Assembly (NCBI GenBank): GCA_024762485.1
Contig: JANTHH010000029.1
Coordinates: forward strand, 1-16,828
DNA from: Chromatiales bacterium
GTDB taxonomy: Bacteria > Pseudomonadota > Gammaproteobacteria > Chromatiales > Chromatiaceae
Direction: 5' to 3'
Length of the DNA: 16,828 nt
Shown: positions 5,977-12,991 of the stretch, in pieces
Layout of the letters: the number at the start of each line of letters is the position of its first letter
How positions within the stretch are numbered: position 1 is the first letter of the stretch
Made by a program: the position numbers and the translations under genes
Notes under the pieces: generated by a model
Told to the model about the DNA's origin: nothing
Databases searched by the model: none
What the model saw: the letters and a program-made list of their open reading frames with translations, nothing else

Positions 5977-8091
5977 ATGAGTTTCGATGCAGACGACGAA
6001 ATCCTCCAGGACTTCCTGGTCGAGGCCTCCGAGATCCTCGAGCAGCTGAGCGAGGAACTGGTGGACCTGGAGCAGCAGCCAGATGACGCTGATCTGCTCA
6101 ACTCGATATTCCGCGGTTTCCATACCGTGAAAGGCGGCGCGGGATTCCTCTCCATCAACCCTTTGGTGGAGACCTGTCACCGCGCCGAGGATGTGTTCAA
6201 CATCCTCCGCCAGGGCCAGCGCCCGGTGGATGCGGAGCTGATGGACGCTGTGCTGCAGGCGCTCGACGTGGTCAACGAGATGATGGCCAGCGTGCGCGAT
6301 GGCGAGGAGCCGGCAGCTGCCGACCCGGAGCTGCTGCGCCGACTGGAGCTGCTGGCCGTGCCCGCCGGCGAGGAGCCGGAGGCCCCCACGCCCGCAGCCG
6401 AGCCGGAGCCCGTTGTCGAGACGGTGCCGGAACCGGAGGCGGCAGCCCCGGCCAGTCCGGAGGCAGCGGAGGGGGATCAGCCCCTGCCCGGCGCGGACGA
6501 GATCACCGAGGACGAGTTCGAGGCCCTGCTCGACCAGCTGCATGGTGAGGGCAAGTTCAACGCCCAGTCCGCCGCTGAACAATCGGCAGCCGAGCCGGCG
6601 GCCCCGACCACCCCGGCCGCCGGTGATTCCGACGAGATCACCGAAGACGAATTCGAGGCCCTGCTCGACCAGCTGCATGGCAAGGGCAAGCACAGCTCGG
6701 CAGCGGGTGCCGACAAGGCCCCGTCGGAGGCACCAGCGGCCGCTGCGGCCGCGCCTGAGCCGGCAGCCGAGCCTGCACCCAAAGCCAAACCCAAACCCGA
6801 GCCCAAACCCGAGCCCAAACCCGAGTCCAGTCCGGAGCCTGCGGCCAAGGTGGAGAAACCGGCAGCCAAGCCGGCGGCCAAATCAGCCGACAAGGCAGCG
6901 GCCAAGGCGCCGGCGGCAGAGACCACGGTACGGGTCGACACCCAGCGTCTGGACGACATCATGAACATGGTCGGTGAACTGGTGCTGGTGCGTAACCGCC
7001 TGTCCACCCTCAAGGCGGCGATGGCCGACGAGGAGCTGGCGAATGCGGTCGGCAACCTCGACGTGGTCACCGCCGACCTGCAGCTGTCCGTGATGAAGAC
7101 CCGCATGCAGCCGGTGAAGAAGGTGTTCGGCCGCTTCCCCCGGGTGGTGCGCGACCTCGCGCGCAATCTCAAGAAAGAGATCGACCTGGAGATGCACGGC
7201 GAGGACACCGATCTGGACAAGAACCTGGTGGAGGCACTCGCCGATCCGCTGGTGCACCTGGTGCGTAACGCCGTCGACCACGGCATCGAGTCCCCGGAAG
7301 AGCGCGAGGCGGTTGGCAAGCCGCGCAAGGGCAAGGTCATCCTGTCGGCCGCCCAGGAAGGCGACCACATCATGCTGTCCATCGAAGATGACGGCAAGGG
7401 CATGGACCCGGACGTGCTGCGCGGGATCGCCGTGAACAAGGGCGTGATGGATGCGGAGGCCGCTGCCCGGCTGGACGACAAGGAATGCTACAACCTGATC
7501 TTTGCGCCCGGCTTCTCCACCAAGACCGAGATCTCGGATGTCTCCGGCCGGGGTGTCGGCATGGACGTGGTGAAGACCCGTATCAACCAGATGAACGGCA
7601 GCGTCGAGATCGACTCGGAGCAGGGCAAGGGCAGCAAGCTCACCATCAAGCTGCCACTGACCCTGGCGATCCTGCCGACACTGATGGTCATCCTCGGTCA
7701 GCAGCCCTTCGCGTTGCCGCTCGCCAGCGTGGTGGAGATCTTCAATCTCGATCTGTCGCGCACCAACACAGTGGACGGTCAGCTCACTATCCGTGTGCGT
7801 GACCGTGCCCTGCCGTTGTTCTATCTGCGCAAGTGGCTGGTCAGCGAGATCACCGGCGAGCCGGATTACTCCGACGGCACCGGTCACGTGGTGGTGGTCA
7901 ATGTGGGCAGTGCCCAGGTCGGCCTGGTGGTGGATTTCCTGGTGGGGCAGGAAGAGGTGGTGATCAAACCGCTCGGTGCCCTGCTGCAGGGACTGGATGG
8001 CATGGCCGGCGCCACCATCACCGGTGACGGCAAGATCGCCCTGATCCTCGATGTGCCCGGCCTGATGCGCAGTTACGCAAACCGCTATTGA
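5977..8091 (+). CDS. cheA: Chemotaxis histidine kinase CheA
   Basis: CheA is the array kinase that phosphorylates CheY and CheB. In order: P1/HPt domain (about 1-105) with phospho-acceptor H49 in RGFHTVKGGAGF; a long low-complexity Ala/Pro/Glu linker (about 118-312); P3 dimerization helices (about 314-372); P4 ATPase with N box HLVRNAVDHG (427-436), G1 DDGKGM (471-476), F box FAPGFST (509-515) and G2 GRGVGMD (524-530); and a P5 CheW-like domain (about 560-704). No folded P2 CheY-binding domain is apparent. The linker carries two copies of DEITEDEFEALLDQLHG (174-190 and 219-235) and a PKPE tandem repeat. A linker in this place in Vibrio-type CheA holds the LID region bound by ParP, which is also encoded here. 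It starts 2 nt after cheZ with only a weak GGGA upstream, so translation is probably coupled. Confidence 0.97.
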   Translation: MSFDADDEILQDFLVEASEILEQLSEELVDLEQQPDDADLLNSIFRGFHTVKGGAGFLSINPLVETCHRAEDVFNILRQGQRPVDAELMDAVLQALDVVNEMMASVRDGEEPAAADPELLRRLELLAVPAGEEPEAPTPAAEPEPVVETVPEPEAAAPASPEAAEGDQPLPGADEITEDEFEALLDQLHGEGKFNAQSAAEQSAAEPAAPTTPAAGDSDEITEDEFEALLDQLHGKGKHSSAAGADKAPSEAPAAAAAAPEPAAEPAPKAKPKPEPKPEPKPESSPEPAAKVEKPAAKPAAKSADKAAAKAPAAETTVRVDTQRLDDIMNMVGELVLVRNRLSTLKAAMADEELANAVGNLDVVTADLQLSVMKTRMQPVKKVFGRFPRVVRDLARNLKKEIDLEMHGEDTDLDKNLVEALADPLVHLVRNAVDHGIESPEEREAVGKPRKGKVILSAAQEGDHIMLSIEDDGKGMDPDVLRGIAVNKGVMDAEAAARLDDKECYNLIFAPGFSTKTEISDVSGRGVGMDVVKTRINQMNGSVEIDSEQGKGSKLTIKLPLTLAILPTLMVILGQQPFALPLASVVEIFNLDLSRTNTVDGQLTIRVRDRALPLFYLRKWLVSEITGEPDYSDGTGHVVVVNVGSAQVGLVVDFLVGQEEVVIKPLGALLQGLDGMAGATITGDGKIALILDVPGLMRSYANRY
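6496..6555 (+). repeat. cheA linker motif, copy 1 (DEITEDEFEALLDQLHG)
   Basis: Encodes residues 174-193 of CheA. It matches copy 2, 135 nt downstream, at 56 of 60 bases by hand count; three differences are silent (GAG/GAA twice, GGT/GGC) and one changes Glu to Lys. The peptide is an acidic amphipathic helix of the form D-E-F-E-x-L-L-x-x-L. Confidence 0.9.
6631..6690 (+). repeat. cheA linker motif, copy 2
   Basis: Encodes residues 219-238 of CheA and repeats copy 1 after 45 residues. The spacer between copies is low-complexity Ala/Pro and is not repeated, so the pair is conserved motifs in a flexible linker rather than a simple tandem duplication. Confidence 0.9.
6790..6825 (+). repeat. Tandem 12-bp repeat (CCCAAACCCGAG x3) encoding PKPE repeats in CheA
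   Basis: Three perfect 12-bp copies lie in frame and encode three PKPE units from residue 272, flanked by degenerate copies upstream (CCCAAAGCCAAA) and downstream. Copy number can change by slippage without shifting frame, so linker length could vary between strains. It is probably a flexible extended spacer before the P3 helices. Confidence 0.9.
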
Positions 8092-8142
8092 CCGCGTGGT
8101 CAGTGAGCGGAACTTGATTCTCTCCAGAAGCCTGAATGCAGG

Positions 8143-9186
8143 ATGAAGAAAAAAATCAGGGTGTTGGTTGTCGACGATTCCAGCTTTTTCCGTGGCCGCA
8201 TCTCGCGTGCGCTGGAAGAGGATGCTGGTATCGAGGTGGTCGGCCAGGCGGCCGACGGCCAGGAAGCGGTGGAGAAGAATCGCCAGCTGCGTCCTGATCT
8301 CATCACCATGGATGTGGAGATGCCGGTGATGGACGGCATCCAGGCGGTGCGCGCCATCATGGCGGAGCAGCCGACTCACATCATCATGTTTTCCTCCCTG
8401 ACCAGCGATGGCGCACAGGCAACCCTGGATGCCTTGTCAGCCGGTGCCCAGGATTTCCTCACCAAGCAGATAGATACCGGATTCAACAGCAAGGGCGGCC
8501 TCGGTGAAATACTGCGTGACCGCGTGCTCGCCATTGCACAGCGACCGCTCGCGCGGCGGCGGGCCGCAGTGTCACCGGCGCCGGCGAAAACCACGTCTCG
8601 TGGCAGTCGGCTGACCAAGGGCAGCACCGAATTGCTGGTAATCGGTGCCTCCACGGGCGGGCCGATGGCGTTGCAGCAGATTCTCACCCAGCTGCCACGG
8701 ACCTTCCCGGTCCCGGTGCTGGTTGCCGTGCACATGCCATCTGCCTTCACGCCCTCGTTCGCCGAACGGCTCGATCAGCTGTGCGCACTGAAGGTCAGCG
8801 AGGCCGGGCAGGGCGATGCCCTGGTAGCGGGCCGGGTACTCATCGCCCCGGGTGGCATGCAGACGCTGGTGGACGGCCGGCCCCAGCACCTGCGAGTGAA
8901 ACTGCATGATGCCCAGGACCAGATCTACAAGCCGAGCGTGGATGTCACACTCGGCTCTGCGGCCGCCCATGCCGGGCGCAACGTGCTGGCGGTCGTGCTG
9001 ACCGGCATGGGCGCGGACGGGCGCGAAGGTGCGCGGCTGCTGAAGCAGCGCGGCGCCACGGTGTGGACCCAGGACGAGGACAGCTGCGTGGTCTACGGCA
9101 TGCCGCAGGCGATCGAGAAGGCGGGACTGTCCGACCAGGTGCTGCCACTGGATGACATTGCTGCGGCATTGGTGCACGAGGTCTGA
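8143..9186 (+). CDS. cheB: Chemoreceptor methylesterase/deamidase CheB
   Basis: CheB removes methyl groups from receptor glutamates (and deamidates glutamines) after phosphorylation by CheA, giving adaptation. The 347-residue protein has an N-terminal receiver (VDDSSFFR, phospho-acceptor D57 in TMDVEMPVMDG), a linker rich in Arg/Ala/Pro (about 130-160), and a catalytic domain with the Ser-His-Asp triad S170 (GASTGGP), H197 (AVHMPSAFT) and D292 (TGMGADG). It is separated from cheA by 51 nt and lacks a good Shine-Dalgarno: AGG abuts the ATG and only AGAAG lies 12 nt upstream. This is the loosest junction in the che block and may lower CheB yield. The partner methyltransferase CheR is not in the window. 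Confidence 0.96.
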   Translation: MKKKIRVLVVDDSSFFRGRISRALEEDAGIEVVGQAADGQEAVEKNRQLRPDLITMDVEMPVMDGIQAVRAIMAEQPTHIIMFSSLTSDGAQATLDALSAGAQDFLTKQIDTGFNSKGGLGEILRDRVLAIAQRPLARRRAAVSPAPAKTTSRGSRLTKGSTELLVIGASTGGPMALQQILTQLPRTFPVPVLVAVHMPSAFTPSFAERLDQLCALKVSEAGQGDALVAGRVLIAPGGMQTLVDGRPQHLRVKLHDAQDQIYKPSVDVTLGSAAAHAGRNVLAVVLTGMGADGREGARLLKQRGATVWTQDEDSCVVYGMPQAIEKAGLSDQVLPLDDIAAALVHEV

Positions 9187-9188
9187 CG

Positions 9189-9929
9189 GTGGATCCGCTC
9201 AGCATCATCGGCATCATCATCGCCTTCGTCGCCATCATCGGTGGCAACTGGATGGAAGGCGGGCACATCGATGCGCTCCTCAACGGGCCGGCCCTGCTGA
9301 TCGTGGGCGGCGGCACAGTGGGTGCCATCCTGCTGCACACCCCTGTGCCGGTATTTCTGCGTGCCATGCAAATGGCCGGCATGGCGGTGCTGCCGCCCCG
9401 ACTGCCACTGCAGGCGGTGGTGGAGAAGATCGTCCACTGGAGCCTGAGCGCCCGCAAGGAGGGTCTGCTTGGACTCGAGCGCCACATCGACAAGGAATCC
9501 GACCCGTTCATCCGCAAGGGGCTGCAGCTGGTGGTCGACGGCACTGATCCCGAAGACATCCGCCGTACTCTGGAGGTGGAGCTGGACAGTCGCGAGAAGA
9601 TGGATATGCAGGCCTCCAAGGTCTACGAGAGCATGGGCGGCTATTCGCCGACCATCGGCATCATCGGTGCCGTGATGGGGCTGATCCACGTGATGCAGAA
9701 CCTGGCCGACCCGTCGCGCCTGGGCAGCGGCATCGCCACCGCCTTCGTCGCCACCATCTACGGCGTAGGCCTGGCGAACCTGTTCCTGATCCCGCTGGCG
9801 AACAAGCTGAAGAGCCACGTGCGGCATCAGAGCCACTACCGCGAGCTGGTGATCGAGGGCCTGCTGTCCATCTCCGAGGGCGAGAATCCACACAATATCG
9901 AGGCCAAGCTGAAGGGCTTCGTGCACTAG
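9189..9929 (+). CDS. motC: Flagellar stator protein MotC (MotA/PomA family)
   Basis: MotC is the four-helix ion-channel subunit of a second stator type found in Pseudomonas and relatives; it pairs with MotD. The 246-residue product has membrane segments near 5-20, 34-50, 155-172 and 182-203 and a cytoplasmic loop with R89 and E97 (SARKEGLLGLE), which correspond to the E. coli MotA residues R90/E98 that contact FliG. Prolines P154 (YSPTIGIIGAV) and P202 correspond to MotA P173 and P222. The start is GTG, 2 nt after the cheB stop, with GAGGT (9178-9182) at 6-nt spacing. Its size and its place between cheB and motD match the Pseudomonas order. Confidence 0.93.
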   Translation: MDPLSIIGIIIAFVAIIGGNWMEGGHIDALLNGPALLIVGGGTVGAILLHTPVPVFLRAMQMAGMAVLPPRLPLQAVVEKIVHWSLSARKEGLLGLERHIDKESDPFIRKGLQLVVDGTDPEDIRRTLEVELDSREKMDMQASKVYESMGGYSPTIGIIGAVMGLIHVMQNLADPSRLGSGIATAFVATIYGVGLANLFLIPLANKLKSHVRHQSHYRELVIEGLLSISEGENPHNIEAKLKGFVH

Positions 9930-9938
9930 GTGGCAGCC

Positions 9939-10760
9939 ATGGGCAGACGTCGACAACATCAGGAGGAAGAGGACAACCTGGAGCGCTGGCTGGTCTCCTA
10001 TGCCGACTTCGTGACCCTGCTGTTCGCCTTCTTCGTCGTGATGTATGCGATCTCGTCGGTCAACGAGGGCAAGTACCGGGTGCTTTCCGAGAGTCTGGAC
10101 GCGGTATTCAACGAGAGCCTGCGTTCCAACGACCCGATACAGGTCGGGGATCCGGTGCGCTCGCTCACCCCGTCTCCGGTTCCGCTGCTCGAACCGACGC
10201 AGGCATCGGGCAGTGGTGAGGGCTACGACCGCGAGGCCCAGCTGGCGGCCACCGAGCGCCTGCTGCGGGTCAGCCTGGCTGATTATCTCGACCAGCAGCT
10301 GGTCGAGGTGGTGCGCACCGATGACCAGGTCGAGGTGCGGATCAAGGACAAGATGCTGTTCGCCAGTGGCGAGGCCAGACTGACAGCGGATGCCTTCGCC
10401 GTGCTGCGTGACCTGGCGGGTGCACTGGCCACCCTGCAGCAGCCGATCATGGTCGAGGGGCATACCGACAATATCCCCATCCACAATCGCCGCTTCGCTT
10501 CCAACTGGGAGTTGTCTGCCGCCCGCGCCGCCAGCGTGGTGAGCTTCCTGGCACGCACGGGTGTGTCGCCGCAGCGGCTGGCTGCCGTCGGCTACGGGGA
10601 ATTCCGGCCGGTTGCCAGCAATGCGGACGCAGCGGGAAGGGCGCGCAACCGTCGTGTCACCATCCTGCTGTCACCGCAGCGCCTTGTTGCCGAAGAGGAT
10701 GCCGCCATCCTCCAGGAACCAGTGCCCTGGGCAGAGGGCCCCGCGGTGGAACTGCGATGA
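9939..10760 (+). CDS. motD: Flagellar stator protein MotD (MotB family, OmpA-like)
   Basis: MotD anchors the stator to peptidoglycan and carries the ion-binding aspartate. The 273-residue product has a basic N-terminus, one membrane helix with SYADFVTLLFAFFV (ion-binding D23), the SSVNEGKYRVLSESL segment after the helix (plug region), a linker (about 70-105), and an OmpA-like domain with VEGHTDNIPI (172-181) and NWELSAARA (189-197). ATG 9939 is preferred: AGGTGG (9928-9933) lies 5 nt upstream and the sequence then starts MGRRRQ, like other MotD proteins. A GTG at 9930 directly after the motC stop would add three residues but is poorly spaced. It ends in an ATGA overlap with parC. Confidence 0.94.
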   Translation: MGRRRQHQEEEDNLERWLVSYADFVTLLFAFFVVMYAISSVNEGKYRVLSESLDAVFNESLRSNDPIQVGDPVRSLTPSPVPLLEPTQASGSGEGYDREAQLAATERLLRVSLADYLDQQLVEVVRTDDQVEVRIKDKMLFASGEARLTADAFAVLRDLAGALATLQQPIMVEGHTDNIPIHNRRFASNWELSAARAASVVSFLARTGVSPQRLAAVGYGEFRPVASNADAAGRARNRRVTILLSPQRLVAEEDAAILQEPVPWAEGPAVELR

Positions 10761-11557
10761 CGGTCTGGGCGGTCGCCAACCAGAAGGGCGGGGTGGGCAA
10801 GACCACCACCACGGTGTCGCTCGGCGGGCTGCTGGCTGCGTGGGGATATCGCACCCTGCTGATCGATATCGATCCCCACGGCTCGCTGACCAGTTATTTC
10901 CGCTATGACCCGGATGCGCTGGATGTCAGCGCCTATGCCCTGTTCGAGGCGCAGGGGCAGAAAAAGCCCCTTGATCCGCTGAGCCTCGTGCACCCTACCG
11001 GCACCCAGGGACTCGACCTGATCCCGGCCTCGGTCAGCCTCGCCACACTCGATCGCCAGTCCGGCCAGTTGCAGGGTCTGGGCCTGACGCTGACCAACGC
11101 CGTCAAGGCGGTCCGGGATGACTACGATTATGTGTTGATCGATTGCCCGCCGGTCCTTGGTGTGCTGCTGATCAATGCGCTGGCCGCGTGCGATCGCCTG
11201 CTGATTCCCGTGCAGACCGAGTTCCTGGCCATCAAGGGGCTTGAGCGCATGCTGCATACCCTGAAGATGGTGGCCCGTTCCAAGGGCCACGCGCTCGACT
11301 ACCTGGTGATCCCCACTTACTACGACAAACGCACCCGTGCCTCGCGGGAGAGCCTGTCGGTGCTGCAGCGCAATCACGGGGGACATCTGTGGGATGGAGT
11401 GATCCCGGTGGACACCCGCTTCCGCGAGGCCAGCCGGGCCGGCATGCCGCCCGCCCAGTACGATGCACGGGCCCGCGGCGTCGAGGCCTATATCGCCCTG
11501 CTGGAGCAGTTGCAGCAGGATCAGCGCAACAAGTCACAAACAGAGGCACCGGCATGA
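10757..11557 (+). CDS. parC: ParA-like ATPase ParC, polar placement of chemotaxis arrays
   Basis: ParC proteins are ParA-family ATPases that direct chemosensory arrays to the cell pole and their inheritance, working through ParP. The 266-residue product begins almost at the deviant Walker A motif NQKGGVGKTTTT (K10, K15), followed by LLIDIDPHGSLTSYF (D37, D39) and LIDCPP (D129). The DPHGSLT variant and the position between motD and a CheW-domain gene are typical of this chemotaxis class. It has no N-terminal DNA-binding domain and no parB neighbour, so plasmid partition is unlikely. Start and stop both lie in ATGA overlaps with motD and parP. The family is clear; the polar role is taken from homologues in Vibrio and Pseudomonas. 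Confidence 0.88.
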   Translation: MTVWAVANQKGGVGKTTTTVSLGGLLAAWGYRTLLIDIDPHGSLTSYFRYDPDALDVSAYALFEAQGQKKPLDPLSLVHPTGTQGLDLIPASVSLATLDRQSGQLQGLGLTLTNAVKAVRDDYDYVLIDCPPVLGVLLINALAACDRLLIPVQTEFLAIKGLERMLHTLKMVARSKGHALDYLVIPTYYDKRTRASRESLSVLQRNHGGHLWDGVIPVDTRFREASRAGMPPAQYDARARGVEAYIALLEQLQQDQRNKSQTEAPA

Positions 11558-12303
11558 GCGATCGTCCCGGCAGGCCACTGTCAGAGGTCGACAGCGCGCT
11601 CTATGGCCTGCTGGAGTCGCTGTTGTCCGAGGTCGATGACCTGCCGCGGCAGGAGGCAGGCGAGAGCCGCGAGGGGATCACACGCGATGGCGTGGAAAAA
11701 ACCGATGCCGAGACCCTAAAAGATTCCGCACCGCGGCCGTTAGAGGAGGTAGCACGGCAGGCGGGTACAGAAGACCGGCCGCCGTGGGCACAGGGAACCT
11801 TCAGTGCGCTGATGTTCCAGGTGCATGGCCAGGCGCTGGCGATACCGGTACTGGACCTGGCGGGCGTGGAGCCCTGTCCGGCGAAGATTACGCCGATCCC
11901 CGGTCAGCCGGACTGGCACATGGGGGTGCTGGGCTTCCGCGACGGCAAGATGATCGCGGTCGATCTCACCCGGGTGCTGGGACTGCGGGGACGCACGGCA
12001 GAGGAGGCGCGCGGTTGTTATCTGCTGGCGGTGGACGGAGGACGTTTCGGCTTTCGCTGCGACGCGATCCCCGAGCCGCTGAATATCGACCCCGACGATG
12101 TCCGCTGGTCCGGGGCGGGTGCGCAGGGGCGCTCCGGACTGCTGGCAGGGATGCTGGCGAAGCAGATGTGCCCGCTGCTGAATGTGGATCACGTCCTGGC
12201 ACAGTTGCGCAGCAGTCGCACGACAGAGACAACGAGCGGGCCTGCGGGACCTGCAATGAACAGCAATAAATGCCTGCCCGAGGGCATGGAGAAGACAACA
12301 TGA
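11554..12303 (+). CDS. parP: CheW-domain protein ParP, links ParC to CheA arrays
   Basis: ParP uses its C-terminal CheW-like (AIF) domain to bind CheA and receptors and its N-terminal region to bind ParC. The start is the ATG in the ATGA overlap with parC, with CAGAGG (11541-11546) 7 nt upstream; the frame is open further upstream but only inside parC. The product has 249 residues: a short N-terminal helix (about 10-30, SALYGLLESLLSEV), a charged low-complexity linker (31-76), and a CheW-like domain from W78 (PWAQGTFSALMFQVHG) to about 218. The last about 30 residues are polar, fall outside the CheW fold and use more AT-ending codons. The CheW similarity is visible; the ParP role follows from its pairing with parC. 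Confidence 0.85.
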   Translation: MSDRPGRPLSEVDSALYGLLESLLSEVDDLPRQEAGESREGITRDGVEKTDAETLKDSAPRPLEEVARQAGTEDRPPWAQGTFSALMFQVHGQALAIPVLDLAGVEPCPAKITPIPGQPDWHMGVLGFRDGKMIAVDLTRVLGLRGRTAEEARGCYLLAVDGGRFGFRCDAIPEPLNIDPDDVRWSGAGAQGRSGLLAGMLAKQMCPLLNVDHVLAQLRSSRTTETTSGPAGPAMNSNKCLPEGMEKTT

Positions 12304-12782
12304 GCAATGCCGTAGCCGAAAGCGAAGTGACGGACCCGATCATCCAGCTGGTGACCTTCTGCCTGCAGGACGAGACGTATGGCATCAATGTCATGCAGGT
12401 GCAGGAAGTGCTGCGGGTGAGTGAGATCGCCCCGGTCCCGGGTGCCCCTTCCTATGTGCTGGGCATCATCAATCTGCGTGGCAACGTGGTCACCGTGATC
12501 GATACCCGCAGCCGCTTCGGCCTGATGCCGAACGAGATCGACGACTCCAGCCGGATCGTCATCATCGAGTCGGACGAGCAGGTGGTCGGCATCCTGGTGG
12601 ACAGCGTGGCCGAGGTGGTCGAGCTGAACATGTCGGAGATCGATTCGGCACCAAATGTCGGCAACGAGGAAAGCTCGCGCTATATTCAAGGCGTCACCAC
12701 CCGCGACAGCGGCCTGCTGATCGTGGTTGATCTGAACAAGCTGCTCACTGATGCGGAGTGGGCCGAGATGAGCATGCTCTGA
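12300..12782 (+). CDS. cheW: Chemotaxis coupling protein CheW
   Basis: CheW is the adaptor that ties receptors to the CheA P5 domain in signalling arrays. The 160-residue product shows the typical pattern: FCLQDETYGINVMQVQEVL, PVPGAPSYVLGIINLRGNVV with the conserved arginine, PNVGNEESSRYIQGV, and a final LLIVVDLNKLLTDAEW. It covers one CheW domain with almost no extension. ATG 12300 is in the ATGA overlap with parP and has GGAG (12288-12291) 8 nt upstream; an in-frame ATG at 12270 lies in the parP tail without a good site. Overlap with parP suggests that ParP and CheW, which compete for similar array positions, are made together. Confidence 0.96.
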   Translation: MSNAVAESEVTDPIIQLVTFCLQDETYGINVMQVQEVLRVSEIAPVPGAPSYVLGIINLRGNVVTVIDTRSRFGLMPNEIDDSSRIVIIESDEQVVGILVDSVAEVVELNMSEIDSAPNVGNEESSRYIQGVTTRDSGLLIVVDLNKLLTDAEWAEMSML

Positions 12783-12815
12783 CCCCGTCGGGCGGTTCAC
12801 GCCCACGCGCCGGGG
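12783..12815 (+). promoter_or_regulatory. Two-part RNA hairpin after cheW that masks the next Shine-Dalgarno
   Basis: CCCCG (12783-12787), starting right after the cheW stop, can pair with CGGGG (12811-12815), which is the first half of the strong ribosome binding site GGGGAGG (12812-12818). Inside this, GGGCG (12790-12794) pairs with CGCCC (12800-12804) around a 5-nt loop. A ribosome ending cheW would cover the outer left arm and open the site. Pairing is observed; translational coupling is inference. There is no T tract, so it is not an intrinsic terminator. Confidence 0.35.
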
Positions 12816-12826
12816 AGGATCGACAT

Positions 12827-12991
12827 ATGGCAGATATTCCCGCAAACTCAGTCACACCACCTGTGACCCCGGCGACTGCAATCAAGTCCTCCAAAGACAA
12901 GCAACAGGCACCCGCCAGGAAGCCGGCAGGCCGGACGAAGCATCGACGAGACCGTCCCGGCGATGGACATCAACTGGACGAATATGCCTGA
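12827..12991 (+). CDS. Possible small 54-residue protein between cheW and the DUF2802 gene
   Basis: The ATG at 12827 has one of the strongest Shine-Dalgarno sequences in the window (GGGGAGG, 12812-12818, 8-nt spacing) and opens a 54-codon frame. The peptide is Pro/Thr-rich, then strongly basic (KPAGRTKHRRDRP), with no membrane segment, cysteine pair or recognised domain. Against it, third positions are only about 55% G or C by hand count, far below the neighbours. The frame ends at 12991, overlapping the start of the DUF2802 gene, so it might act as a leader that couples cheW and DUF2802 translation. It could also be a chance frame or remnant. No function is assigned. Confidence 0.4.
   Translation: MADIPANSVTPPVTPATAIKSSKDKQQAPARKPAGRTKHRRDRPGDGHQLDEYA

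Noticed and set aside
6883..8379. Long minus-strand open frame opposite cheA/cheB
   Set aside because: It is an antisense shadow of strongly biased high-GC genes; its composition is His/Gln/Arg-rich without domains. The same applies to minus-strand frames at 3746-5137, 9093-10484 and 2645-3574.
10757..11557. ParA-like gene as a sign of a plasmid or integrated element
   Set aside because: It has no parB, no parS-like repeats and no DNA-binding domain, and it is translationally overlapped with motD and a CheW-domain gene, which fits ParC.
12197..12208. TGGCAC followed by TTGC, resembling a sigma-54 promoter
   Set aside because: Only 2 nt separate the elements instead of about 5, and it lies inside parP.
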